From Cyanodermella asteris (lineage: Eukaryota > Ascomycota > Lecanoromycetes > Ostropales > Stictidaceae), in assembly GCA_900618795.1 (NCBI GenBank), contig UYJD01000005.1:1158522-1222521 (forward strand): a stretch of DNA of 64,000 nucleotides. Reading direction: 5' to 3'. The position numbers and the translations under genes are program-made. Below are positions 43,540-55,179 of the stretch, piece after piece (position 1 is the first letter of the stretch; each line of letters starts with the position of its first letter). A model generated the notes under the pieces. That model saw nothing but the letters and a program-made list of their open reading frames with translations. It was not told the origin of the DNA and did not search any database.

Positions 43540-46212
43540 CCTTGCAAGCGACAGCACCTGGCATCCGATGTAAGGCTCTCAATGGCCAGACTCAGTATGT
43601 CATGCTCAGTATGAGTTTGATGATAGCATAGCACAAGGGCTTGGAGCAAACAATTCCGGTTACGCGTTGGCCACTTGAGCTCCAGGCTGGAGACTGACAA
43701 TGTTTCAGTTTGTAACTAAAGCTTGAGCTTCACAGACTCCGGTCAGTGTCTTGGATAGTCTCTCAAGTCTCCCATGTTATGTGATAAGCTTTAAATGCCT
43801 CGCGTTCCCATCGCACTTCTTTCGCATGTTTACTTGCCCGAGTATGCCGGAGTAGGTTTCCGCGCATCTCGGAACTGACTCGAATTATCTCCGCAGCGTA
43901 CTTTGAATCTGACAATGGCGAGGGCAGCAGACATGCGGACACGATCAACGACATGGGCTCCCAGCGAAGCCAACGTCAGGGTGCTGGCTTGGCTTGCATG
44001 CCGGTGGCCTTTTCGCAAGCCACCCAAGTTTCTTCCTTTCCTCATACGGCTCTGATGTGCCGAACGGGCTTCATCGTCGATCGCATGCAGCTGTGCATGT
44101 CACACCAGCCGGGGCTTTGAGAACCTGCTGTACACTACCCTCGGTCAAAGCGCCAAACAAAGAATTAGCCGGGGGGAGTGCTCTGATTGCTTGCATTCCA
44201 AATCTGTTGGTATATCGTTTACTGGAATCATCTGTATGTAGACAGTCAAGCGCGCATGCGAGCTCCCGAGTGGCTTGTATTATTCACGGCTCGCTTCATC
44301 ACAGGGCATTGCCATGTCTTACGTTGCTTACCGCGGCGAGACCTGTTAGTCATGCTATTCTTAATTTCTTATGGACTTTCTGCAATCGCCCAAAGAGGTC
44401 GGGGCGACAACCACTTGGAACGCTTCCCGAGCGTGACCGCCTACCACCAGAGGAGTCGACAGTTGCAGGCTGTCAGCGCGCCGTCTGTTCGGAACGGGCC
44501 CTGAGCAATTGCCGCAAGAGGTTGCTGATGTGCCGGATCTTCGTGACCAAGTGCTATTACGTGTTTGGAGGTACAGTAAGGAACTTCAGCTTCTGGGGTT
44601 TTGCGCAGGGATGCCAGTGGCGTGACGATGATTATCGCAAATAACCTCCCGGGGCCTTTGGGACTACCTCGACGCAAAGTCATATATTCTACTTGTTCTA
44701 CAACAGTCTGTTCAGGCATTCATGGACAGCTGTCGTATCGATATTAACAAAGGCGGTCCCATGAGCTTCCATTTTCCCGGAGTGTGTCGTTCGATAGTAC
44801 AAGTTTTCTCAAATTGCCACTCCAAGGCTATCATACAAGACGTCGATTCGCCCGTAACTGCTGTCTTGTCCTGGGATATATCGGTCCGTTCGTAAAGGTT
44901 GCCTTGCCTGAGTGATGATTATCGTCCAGCAATATGGCTAACAGCAGCAATGGAAAAGCCATCCCTCGGCTGCGCGCTGTATCGATAAAAGTCAAATTGC
45001 GAATAGCTTTGCGGCGTCACCAAGCCCAGGTTAGACATCAATGCCCATCTCTCATCTCACCAATGAGGTTCCAAGCAAATGTCACTTCTGACATCGAATT
45101 CCACCTGGAACGGATACGGCTGCTTTGAGGCCTGACGAGCAGGGGCGGGGTCCTTTTGGTAGGGCATGCACGGTATCACGATGCTGAATATCTCCGCCGT
45201 GTTTAACAACAAGTCAGGTCTTGGACGGGCGGGTCCTTTTGGCGGGCAAGGGGTTCCTTTGGCAACTCCTTAATTGCCTCGATTCCCAAGCCCATCTTTT
45301 GCCATTAGCCGCCTGAGTAAGTGCTTTCTGGTCTTGCCCAGTGGCACACGACCTTGCCTGCTTCCGTAAACGCGGTCAAGCTGCGACACTCATCCACCTC
45401 GTTGGTCTTTGTCCTCCCCGCTCGACGGGAGCGTGCCAGTGTCCAAGTCAGTTGACGGACAAGTTTTCCGTCGGCTCCTCTGCCTCTGCAGTCTGCACAA
45501 ATCATCGACAGTGGACGTCTCGCCCAGTGGTTGCAGGGGTTCTACCGGCCCGTACGCTGCTCCCGGCTGCTCAGTCGCCACCCGTGTACACAAACAAGAC
45601 CTCCCCGTCCTCGTCTTCGGCCTCGGTTTTGCATCCTCATCCTCCTTTCCACCTCTAAATCCGAACAACGGTCAAGCCGGTCGTTTCTGGCCCTCACCAG
45701 TATCCACGGGCACCTTTTGAGGCCGAGTCCCAGTAGCAGGCGGATGCGCCGGCGTGTGCCGAGAACAGTCTGCGGTGTCTCGACCCGGAGCTCTCCAAAT
45801 CCCAGGGCGAGAAGCGGCTGTGAAACTGCTTCATGACATTTCGCTGCCTCGATGCGACAGCCTCCGCGACTAGAATTTGTCAACCCTGTACCCCGGCATC
45901 TTGCCAATACAAATTCCACAGAGGCCCAAGCTAAGGTACTCGCTCCGCAAGCCTGTCACGGCTCAAATCGCGAGAATCTACTACCTCGTACCGGCAGAGT
46001 TCGTCTTCGAGAGTTTATCCTTGGCATCAGTTCCTGCCTCATCCCGCCGCTGACCGGAGCCGGCCATCTACATCTTCTCCACCTCGGTCGCAACACTCTG
46101 TAGCAAGTCGTTTCTCCTCCTCGTTCCCTACCGACGCTGTCATTCTTCATCACTTCACTCTGGACAGCCGCGTGTTCTTTATTACGCTTTCGCCCTGCAA
46201 CTGCATGACGAT
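43540..46212. other. Long divergent intergenic region
   Basis: 2.7 kb between the divergent EED and PAS-protein genes. The frames at 43994-44644 and 45341-45920 (both strands) are compositionally biased but show no family features. The part from about 45300 to 46212 is pyrimidine-rich, as in a long 5' leader. Confidence 0.45.
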
Positions 46213-47825
46213 ATGAGTTTGCCTGGTCGTGGTGGTGGTGGCGGCACCACCGCTGGCGGCCCGCCTTCGAGTTCCAAGAAGCGAGGCAGAGATACAAACG
46301 ATGAATTCAGCAGGGTGCGCCGCTCTATCCAAGCCATGGAAACTACCTTCGTGACAATACATGGTAGGTAATTCTCGACACCAATGCTGCAAACCCTACT
46401 AAATGTGTTTGCAGACCTGACCTACGATGCCAATATCTTGTACTCTTCGACTTCCATTACCGACGTATTAGATTGGAAGCCCGAGGACGTCATAGGCAAG
46501 TCTTGCTGGGATTATTTTCACCCAGAAGAGATACCTTTCGCCAAAGCCATCCACGGTCGCGGGGTCGAACTTGACAAAGCCTCCGTCCTCAACTACTGTC
46601 GTATCAAGAATAAGCATGGTGACTGGGTAGGGTGCGAATGCGTTTTCACCGTGGTCTACAATGTACTCGTTGGCTGCATTAGCGTCTACGTGGACGGACC
46701 AAAAGCAAAGAGTAAGTTGGTCTTGATATGTTTTTTTTGTTTTTTTTTGGTCCTCCGTGACTGTGCTGACCATTCCCAGAACGGGCGGTCGAAGCTCCCG
46801 TGGTACGGCAGCTTTTCTCATCCTCGCCCCGCGATCCGCGATATCATATGCTACAGTATATCTCGTCCAAGTTTGCCTCTGGTCCTCGACCGCACCTGCA
46901 CGAACCCCGGGCTGCCCTGTTCCTGAATAGATTCACAAGGACACTTACCATCAACTTTGCTACCAACGGCCTGGAGAGCTTACTTGGGATATCGGCGTCC
47001 GGTCTTACCGGTCAGAGCTTCTATTATTGTATACAAGAGAATTGCCTCGCAGAAGCAATTCGTTGCTTGGAAAGCGCCAAGGCGAACGACTCCATCGCAT
47101 ACCTTCGTTTCTGGTTCCGCAATCCGCTCGAGGACGGCACAACGCAGCACGACGAGACGATTGACGATGTCGACATTTCATCTTCAGACGAAGACGGTGG
47201 CGTGCAGATTGCTCCTCGAATTGAGATTGATGGAGACCGAAGTCCTCCAGAACAAGCAGTCACATCTGGCGAATCCTCGGCACCACCATCAGCGTCTGGC
47301 GGCAATTCCATCGACAACGGCCTAGCCCCGGGCCTGCCAAACGACGAGTCGCGCCACTCTTCAGGTAACAGCACTGATATTGGCCAAGATTCATCCGGGG
47401 CGATGTTTGACCAGTCTCCAGATGACCACCCTTCTACACCTCGCTCAATGATGTCTCTGGACTCTCCCGAGCTCCGCACCCCACCCCGCCCAGCTAATGG
47501 TCGATCCGAGTCACAGAGCAGGAGGCCGGATCAAGTCATTTCAGCCCGTCGATCTGTCGAGCTGGAAGCCGTGGTTTCCTGTACCTCAGATGGATTGGTG
47601 GTCATCATGCGAGCTGCACGTCCGTTCGTGCCAGACTCGGTTCGCGTTCCACCGCAGCGAGCAATTTCACCATACTCGAACGGTCTCTTTGCTTCGCCGT
47701 GGGCAACTAATCCTATTATGCCAGATCCGAGCAGGTTCCCTTCCTACGTCGCAACCAGCTCCGCGCAAGCCAACAGAAGCCCGAACCCTCCCGCAATGGG
47801 CACCCACCCTGCCTTCTCCCCCACT

Positions 47826-47860
<35 letters not shown>

Positions 47861-48338
47861 GTCGAGTGGGGCTCCACGACAACCGCCGACTGTTCAGCCC
47901 GTGACGTCTGCGAGCGGACCACCACTGGTCGATTTCATGAACTCGATTCGAGACGTGGCAGTATTTGCCTGGGCTCTGACCGGCATCAATGGCTCACTAC
48001 AGCAGTACGGGAAGGGAACCCCACTCGTCGGCTCGATACCGCACACCGGGCTACCGATCTGGGACCCCGACGGTAAACTAGCCGAAAAGGAGAGAGCAGA
48101 TGCAGAGAATAAAATCCAAGAGGTGGAAGATGGGACGTTCGTCTTCAAAGCCTCGCGGGCAGACCCAGAACAATCGCGAAATGGTGGTGCACCGGACGCA
48201 CAGGTCGGATCTGAACACGCCGAAATGGTGGAAGGCGCTGGGTCAGCAGGGCCGGATCGCCCGAAAGAAGACGTTGCGTTCAGGGGCCATCTACATCCTG
48301 TTGTAGAACAAATAGGCACCGCTGAGAAGACGCCATAG
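46213..48338 (+). CDS. PAS-domain protein
   Basis: Three exons: 46213-46363, 46415-46711 and 46780-48338, total 2007 nt, 668 residues. Intron 1 (46364-46414) is GTAGGT...TTTGCAG; intron 2 (46712-46779) is GTAAGT...CTGAC...CCCAG with a T-rich centre. Residues about 51-145 form a PAS domain (SSTSITDVLDWKPEDVIGKS, then DYFHPEE). A second PAS-like segment follows at about 195-260 (NFATNGLESLLGISASGLTG). The LOV flavin motif GRNCRFLQ is absent; the equivalent is GKSCWDYF, so blue-light sensing is not indicated. The C-terminal half is disordered, with acidic, Ser/Pro-rich and polyalanine tracts (the last from a GCC run near 47825-47855). No DNA-binding domain is visible. Role: probable sensory or signalling adaptor, not further resolved. 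Confidence 0.82.
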
Positions 48339-49126
48339 GTCAAAGAGGCGGAGCTTGACAGGGATAATTGCAACACGGCTCGATGAGAAGCGCTGGAAGT
48401 TTGACATTACAGATTTCCCCTTCGCAAGCAAGCACCGAGCCATGCCACGGACCTACAACCGAAATCCAAGCGAATTTGGACAAACATTCACCATGAGCAC
48501 TTGCTTCAATTTCTCGCAGATGCGCTTCGCATCCGCAACGCACACATTTGTAACATAACCCCTTTCACGTCCTGCTCCAATAGTACAGGATTTGGAACGC
48601 CTCGAAGCTGATTGAGCGGAATTCAACCAAAGGAGTTTGAGGGATTCACACGAGACACACGATCATGGACTTTACGCGTACGGATAATGAAGTGGGAAGC
48701 CTATGGAGCAGGCACGGCGGAAAGGGCTGGGACTTAAGAGACGGTAATGCCCCTGAAACTTTGGAGAAAAATGTATGAAAAAAAAGACATGAGATCAGCA
48801 TTGAAAATGAATGAATGAACATACAGTTGGCTTATTTAAACCAAGTGAGAATCACACTTTCGTGACTTTTAAAGTGTCCCCACTTGTACTAGATGCGTGC
48901 TACTTTTTGTGGCACAAGCGATTGCGGAACGTTATATCGTAAAGTACGATTTCTCGCGCGACAAATTTTGAGAAAAAAAAGAAAAGAAAAAAACCTCCCC
49001 AGAGCCACCATTCTGAAACGCCAGTCGCGCCAGTCACGCCAACTTTCCGTCCGTAATCATCACATCATCAATTTCGCCCAGCCCGTCACGGACGAAACGG
49101 CGTCAAATTTCGGATCCGTTGGCGAC
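48339..49126. other. Convergent intergenic region
   Basis: 788 bp between the PAS gene and the secreted-protein gene, with A-rich tracts near 48772-48785 and 48970-48992. These probably serve 3'-end formation on one or both strands. No coding sequence is supported. Confidence 0.45.
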
Positions 49127-49996
49127 CTAACAGGCGGTCGGTCTGACAGCCTTCAGGTTTGTCCCCGCAGCCGCCAAATAGATATCAATATCCGGCAACA
49201 CATTAGGGCACCTGATCTTATTGATTGCCGCGACATCCTTTGCAGCCGAGGAGTCGCCCTTTGTGACCATGTCCTGCAGCAAATCGACCACTTGTTGGAA
49301 ATTGCCTAGGATAGCGAGAATATTGTTCGCCTGGCTGACTTGACTCTTCAGAGCGGAATCGGCGTCGAGGACGGCCTTGTGGGTGAGTTCGTCCTTTTCG
49401 GCAGCGAGGGCTTTTTGCGCTGCGGCGGTGAAGGCAGTTCCCTTCAGACCCGTAGCGCGGTTGAGAAAGTCGGAGACCACGCCTGTGTCGGCCATCCAGG
49501 CTTGGGCGGCTTGGGTGTTGGATTCGCCGCCTTTGCCGCTACTGGCGGTGCCGGCCGTTGTGGTTCCGCCGCCTTGGGCGCCTTTCCCGGTGGTGCCGGT
49601 TTGGCCGGCGTTCGAAGTTGCTCCGCCTTGGGTGGCAGCTGTGTTTCCGCCGCCTCTTCCGCCTGTGGCTTGAGCGGCGGCGGCGGCGCTTGGGCTTGCG
49701 GCTGGGGCAGCAAGGCTGGCTTGAGCTGTTTGGGCTCCTTGTCCGCCCTTGCCACCTTGTTTGTTGGCCTTGAAGGGTGCAGGCGATGCTTGAGCGCCCT
49801 GAGCCTTCGCTGCCGCCGAAGGACTAGCAGCTGCGGCAGCTGGGGCTGCGTTGGCAGGCTTTCCACCTTGAGTGTTGGTCGTGGTGGTGGTAGCAGCAGC
49901 GCTGTTACCCTGCCCCTGTCGACCTTGAGGGTTGGGGACGGGGGCGGCGAGGGTGGCTGCAAGGCAAGTAGCTAACAAGGGGATCATAAATTTCAT
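49127..49996 (-). CDS. Secreted Ala/Gly/Gln-rich protein, effector-like
   Basis: Single exon, 289 residues. The N-terminus is a signal peptide (MKFMIPLLATCLAATLAAPV). Residues about 22-160 are low complexity, rich in Ala, Gly, Gln and Thr with imperfect repeats of the QGAQ, AASPSAAA and TQGG kind. A more ordered helical domain (about 165-289) follows, starting at AWMADTGVVSDFLNRATG. It contains NNILAILGNFQQVVDLLQDM and two cysteines, and ends KAVRPTAC. Proteins with this helical domain after a repeat stalk occur as small secreted proteins of unknown role in plant-associated ascomycetes (my recollection, not checked). A TATA-like element lies about 165 bp upstream. Alternative: a cell-wall structural protein. 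Confidence 0.75.
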   Translation of the reverse strand: MKFMIPLLATCLAATLAAPVPNPQGRQGQGNSAAATTTTTNTQGGKPANAAPAAAAASPSAAAKAQGAQASPAPFKANKQGGKGGQGAQTAQASLAAPAASPSAAAAAQATGGRGGGNTAATQGGATSNAGQTGTTGKGAQGGGTTTAGTASSGKGGESNTQAAQAWMADTGVVSDFLNRATGLKGTAFTAAAQKALAAEKDELTHKAVLDADSALKSQVSQANNILAILGNFQQVVDLLQDMVTKGDSSAAKDVAAINKIRCPNVLPDIDIYLAAAGTNLKAVRPTAC

Positions 49997-51233
49997 GATG
50001 AAGATGAGACGAGGTTGATGATGTCAAGAGAGCGTGATGATATACAGACTTGGTATCAAGAACTTGAGAGAGAGACTTTGAAGAAAGTGGATTGCGCCAG
50101 CGCAGTGATCGACTGGTGGTCAGAAAGGAGGTAGTGTGCAAGTAAGCGTGAGGTAGGCGCGATATATATCATAGCGCCTGTAGGGCGTGGCAAGACTTGG
50201 AAGACGAGAGCTTGAGGTGAGAAGGCTGCATGAAAATGTTTGCCTACAATCGGCTCTTGGCCGTGTGAACATGGTCGGGACCCCGGATCCTTAATTACTT
50301 GGCTCGTCTCGACCTACCTACGGACCCAAGCCTTGTCGGAAGTTCGGCGAACGGATCTGTCAGGTACTTGAATAGCTGCGGAAGTTTGGAATACCAGTCA
50401 ATCGGCCTGGAGGGAGCTGTGGAAGTGCTACTCAAGCAGCGCCAATTGGTGTTCTATGAAGCACGGCTAGCAGTGCATGTCGGGAACCCTCGTCCCAGTA
50501 AACTTGGAGCTCGGGAAAGACGTCGACGTAAATCCGGGTAGCTGGGCCAGGTCCAAGGACAAGTTTCGATGTCGCGTGATGTACAGTTGACGTTTGTAAA
50601 GTGTCTTGGCCACAACTGCGCATGAGAGATTACTGTAGCATGCCCATCAGTTCTTGGCCTTCGGGCGGCATTGACACTCCTTCAAGTCTGCATTGACCTG
50701 CCAAGACGCACTGGCCTTGCCCCAAGCTGCCGGGCGATCGATGCCACGCAACCAGCTCAATAGAACGCCACGATGCACGGTAATCTGGGGTAGAGTTTAA
50801 ACTCTTGCCGTTGAAGTTGTAAGCAGGCACGGCACACACTTCCCGGCATTGCCGTGTCCCAATCGAGGCTCCAAACTGAGGCTCCGGTGGCCGCGCAGAG
50901 TCAACGGGACGATGCCGTGCATGAATGGGGGCAGACAGGGAAGCGAGACGTTTTGCGAGCCAAACATCGGCGAACTTCAGGCGTTTTGGGGCTCCCGGTC
51001 ACGATGCGCGAGTTACAGCAGGTGTAAACGGAAGTGGGCAAGAGAAGAGTAAGTGTATCTAAGGCGGCGCGCCGGACCACGTGACCTGGCTTATGTCATG
51101 GAAGCTTGGCGATGGCTGTCGTCAATCGATCATGATCATGCACCTGTACCTTTCCCGTACTACCGTGAGCCGCACCGAATCAAGGCTTCTGAAGACTGCA
51201 TCGATTTCAATCTTTACTTCTTGTCGTGACAGC
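49997..51233. other. Divergent promoter region
   Basis: 1.2 kb between the secreted-protein gene (minus) and VMA9 (plus). No coding sequence is supported. It contains the TATA-like site listed separately. Confidence 0.5.
50160..50171 (-). promoter_or_regulatory. TATA-like element of the secreted-protein gene
   Basis: ATATATATC in an otherwise GC-balanced region, about 165 bp upstream of the ATG at 49996. The position is plausible for a core promoter if the 5' leader is about 130 nt. Confidence 0.35.
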
Positions 51234-51719
51234 ATGGCGAACGGGTGAGTACAGCATCCGCCAAACCACGCCAGCTTCAAGCTATTATGTTGGAAGAGCA
51301 TCCGAGAGCTGATACGGTCTGTAGCTGGAGCCTCCTATGGGCCTTCATCATCGTCGTCGCCCTCAGCGCCGCCGCCTGGTTCTTCTCACCCAGAGGTGAC
51401 AATCAAACGTAAGTTGCGACCTTCAGCTTCCTTCTAAGATGAATCCGCTTGAGCCACGAATCATTACTTCAAATCCCCACGCATACAACATCAAGAGCCG
51501 GAACTACCTAGCTCGAAAGGGTCCGATGGCGCGGAACCAAGTTTCATCCCCAAGATGCGAAAATTTGCTGACCGGCCTACGTGCAGTGTCTGGCGCAGCA
51601 GCCTCATCCTCAGTCTCGCTTCGGCATATATCATGTGGGCGATCACGTTCCTGGCACAGTGGCATCCATTGGTGGCGCCGAGGCGAGGTGACTGGAGGCC
51701 TGATCGCGTGCCGAGTTAA
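51234..51719 (+). CDS. VMA9: V-ATPase subunit e (Vma9)
   Basis: Three exons: 51234-51244 (11 nt), 51325-51408 and 51587-51719, total 228 nt, 75 residues. It is too short and too split to appear as one open frame. Introns run GTGAGT...TGTAG (80 nt) and GTAAGT...GTGCAG (178 nt), both in phase. The protein has two hydrophobic helices, LLWAFIIVVALSAAAWFF and LILSLASAYIMWAITFLAQ, joined by a short loop with an N-Q-T glycosylation-type site. The ending HPLVAPRRGDWRPD is typical of fungal subunit e. This subunit belongs to the membrane Vo sector of the vacuolar proton pump and is needed for its assembly. Size and topology match the family. Confidence 0.92.
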
Positions 51720-52597
51720 GAATGGGGAGGGTCAACTGAGGACAATTTCCGACAATTCATGGTCATGAGGACAACGAAGCGGCTGGAAGTGTGAACCACG
51801 GAGCCTTTGCCGTGGACGGCAAACTTGTGGACAATATGCCTATTCGGCGTTGCAGGCGTTGCAGACATAACATGGACGGGCATATGTTCGGCTTTTCGAA
51901 GCGTACACCTAAACGGAAACCATCACGGCAAGATCTCACGCGCGGGCGGGCAGTAGCCAGTCGCAACACGTCACATCCTGTTGCGTGTACGAAAGGCTTA
52001 TGCCCGGTGTCAGCAATCAAGTCCCGGTTGCGTGCTTCACGTTTCGGATCAAATCCAGCACACCGGACAACACAAACTGCAAAGGAGAATATGGACACAA
52101 CATCAGGAGCAACCAAGCAATGATCAATGTATTTCATGCATCGTGTCCGTAAATGATGACCATTCAACTTCATTGTTGCCAGGAACCCCACCCATATACA
52201 ATCATGTCGTCTGATCGCCATCATGTGCTCAACTAAGCAATTCAAACACGTTCGAAATTCATGCGAATGTAGCCGTAGCATCTGCTATTCCACCTCCAAT
52301 CCAAGAACCATCCGAAATATGTGCTGGCTTTGTCGTAAATCGTGAAAAGAGCAAAGGCGAGAAGAGTGAAAAGCGTTGTGTTTATTCAGGCCGGAATGAT
52401 CGTCCGCTGCAAAATATGGTACCGAGTCGGCACCAAAAGTAACCGCTGCTGGTAGCCATGCGTATCGGACGGGCGGCCTGCCTCGTCGAGTGTTCGAAGA
52501 CGCCAGCTTGATGTCAAGTCAATTCCTGGTCCAGTTCGCAACGGGACGTCGGCGCCTCTGGTAGTCCGAGTCGAGACCCAGCCGCGATCGTCTTCCG
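51720..52597. other. Convergent intergenic region
   Basis: 878 bp between VMA9 and the RING gene. A 172-codon minus frame (51763-52281) and overlapping plus frames show no family features. I read this as 3' flanks. Confidence 0.4.
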
Positions 52598-55179
52598 CTA
52601 CTCTGTGGTCGCGCTCTGTGCTCGAGTTGACTCCTCGACGCCCGGTGTGCGACAGACTGGGCACGAGTTCCGGCCAGTTGTCAGCCACTAAAAAGGGTTA
52701 GCCAAATTCGTACAAAACATACAAAGAAGGTAACGCTTACCATATCAACACATTCACGATGGTAGACGTGCTTGCATCTGGCCAGCTGCCTGACTTCCTC
52801 ACCAGACTCGAACTCGCACTGACAAACAGTACAAGTGATGACGTCCGAGGCAAGCGTCTGGAGAGGGGCAGGAAGACCATGTCCAGTGACAGCATCGCCA
52901 TCCATCGCTCTGGCAGCCCACGTCCCGTCAGGCCTCCTTACTTCCAACCTGAAAATGCCCGTTGCTGCTGCGACTTCTTCGGCCGTTGCGACCGGGGGTT
53001 TGACGGGCCCAAGCAGGGTGCTAAGCATGACCATATCCTCGTAACTTGGATTGTCCGTGAACAGTGACGGTGCCTGGAAAGCGGGGTGGTCCTCTGCAAG
53101 ATTGGTGCCGACGACGTATATGAGCCAGTGCCGGCCATTTCCAGAGGGGCCGCGCTCGGCCGAGCTGTCTCGATCTGGCTCAACGACACCGTTTCGTCGA
53201 GCGGCTCCAGACCCTAGATGACCGTGACTTTCGCTTCGACGTCGTTGTCGAATGGTCGATGAAGATGTGGTTTCGTTTGATACAGGTCGGTAGTTCAGGG
53301 GATAGTCGTTCCTGGTCTCAGGGCTCGGAAAGGCTGAGATACTGGGAAAAGGGCTTGGAGGGCGAGCCTGACTTCCGCTGTGAGATGTGTTTGTAGAAGT
53401 GCGTCGAAGAGGATTCAAGCCGTTGGTGCGGTTCAAGCGACTGGACGGGGAGCCCTGATGGCGTTGGCTTTCGTACTGTGAAGGAAAGGGGTTGTTACCA
53501 CTAACAGATGTTCTCCGGCGCTGCAGTCTGTTGCGTATTGGACTAAATGACCCCGGTGGAATCCCTGGTCCACGGGTGAGACTGTCGGGTGGAGTAGTAG
53601 GTAAAGCCAACAAGCCATCCAGGCTGGTGCTCAACGCCCCAGCAGTGTCATTCAACACACTTGAAGATGGAACAGACCGCACCCCAACGACAACGAGCGT
53701 CACGAGGCGGTGTGCAGTGTTCTCGCCGTCGAGGCTTGGAGGATGCTGGTTCAGACCTGACGCGGGGTCCCTATTACGGTTGTTGACGAATCGGAAAACT
53801 CGCCAAAAATTTAGAGGAGGAAGATTTGAGGCTGCTGTGTTGTTGTCATCATTGGCGCTCTGTTCAGCAGCCGTGTTCAGACTCTGAATGAACGTATTCA
53901 GGCTACCGTCGAAGTGGTCATCTCCCACACTTTGCAGATCGGGCGAAGAGTCGCTGACGCCAGACAGTTGACGGGCAATGGCGGCAGCAGCAAGCTGTAA
54001 TACACGTGAAAGCGGTGTGTCGTCCTCGCGCCTGATAAGGCGGCTCGAACGCCCTCCCAACATATGTTGGAGTCTTCTACTGCTGCGTCTGCTGTCGGAA
54101 TTCTGATCAGAGTCTCGAGAATCTGGCAGCCATGACGGCGCATCGGGGGAATCTAGCTCAACTGGATTGGCTTCGGTGCCCTGCTCGGCGTGGTTGAGAT
54201 GGGTGGCAGAAGCCCCCGGATCGATAGAGGTCGTTCCAGTGTTTTGTGGGCTGATCAAATTTCTTGACTCGTCCGCGCCAGCCTGGGGCGTGATGTAGGA
54301 TGCTGTCCTACTCCGATTTGCGCGAGCTTGACTTCTACTGAACAAGCCTTCCAGCGGTGTCATAAACGTGCGCCGGAGGCGGCCACCTCTTACCCGGCGC
54401 TCCCAAGCTGGCGATTGCGGTGGCGACTGCCTTGGAGTATAGAGATGATTTATGGGCATGTTTTCGAGCGTGGGGACCTCCAGGCCGCTTGGTATATCAG
54501 AAGGGAAGGGTATTGGAGTGGAGAGCGAGTTTCGCCGAGGCTGGGTGATCTGTGCTGGAGTTGGCGGATGAACAGGCATGTCAAACATCGAAAATCTATT
54601 CCGTCGTGATCCCGCTGCCTGGGCTGCACGTTGCGCAGGTGGGGGTTCGATTGTTGCTTGGCTGGAAGTGAGTCGCTCTTCGCTTTCCCGTGCTGATGCG
54701 CGTTCTGTGGTGCGTTGATTGGGCCTTGGTATTACTCGGGACCCAAATCGCGACAGTACTGAAGCTCTCCTCGGCATCGGTGATGCTTGAATGTCAGTGA
54801 TGGGCGCATCATTGAGTCGCTCCAAATCCGAAGAAATAAGCGGCCTCTCCTCCTGCTCCAGCACGACATCGTCTCGACCGTGCAGGTCAGCGTCTGGCAC
54901 CGGGTTGCCACTGATCAGTGTTGACCGTGCTTTCGTCTCCCTCCGATAGGTAGAGCCAAACTCTTGCTGTCGTGAACGTCCTGACGCCAATCTCGAAAGT
55001 CCCGCGGCCCCGCTCCTGAATCCCGTCCATGTCCTTTCCCGTGCGCCCGGTAGCCTGTCTTGTGCTTGTGTCTCCGAGGTGTGCCCGTCTTCCAAAGCCT
55101 CGTAGTTGTTGGGGCTGTCTGCGCTGTTGGGACCTGGTCTGTTCAGCGACTGGCGCTCCGAGGAGGTGGTCTGACCCAT
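52598..55179 (-). CDS. RING-H2 E3 ubiquitin ligase, largely disordered
   Basis: Two exons: 55179-52741 and 52687-52598, 842 residues. The intron (52688-52740, 53 nt) starts GTAAGC and ends TTTTTAG and splits the RING finger. Exon 1 ends with CTVC, then CKHVYHRECVDM. Exon 2 continues WLTTGRNSCPVC and a short Ser/Thr tail, completing the C3H2C3 pattern (about 783-826). The remaining 780 residues are disordered and rich in Ser, Arg, Pro and Asn. An N-terminal MGQTTSSE suggests N-myristoylation (Gly2 followed by Ser/Thr at position 6), so the protein may sit on a membrane. A segment at about 700-775 (HWLIYVVGTN...DNPSYEDMVMLSTLLG) looks ordered and conserved. Substrates are unknown. Confidence 0.87.

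Noticed and set aside
43994-44644. 216-codon plus-strand open frame
   Set aside because: No family features and a Cys/Arg/Ser-biased composition typical of non-coding frames here.
51763-52281. 172-codon minus-strand open frame
   Set aside because: No start context, no hydrophobic or family pattern; overlapping plus frames are equally long.
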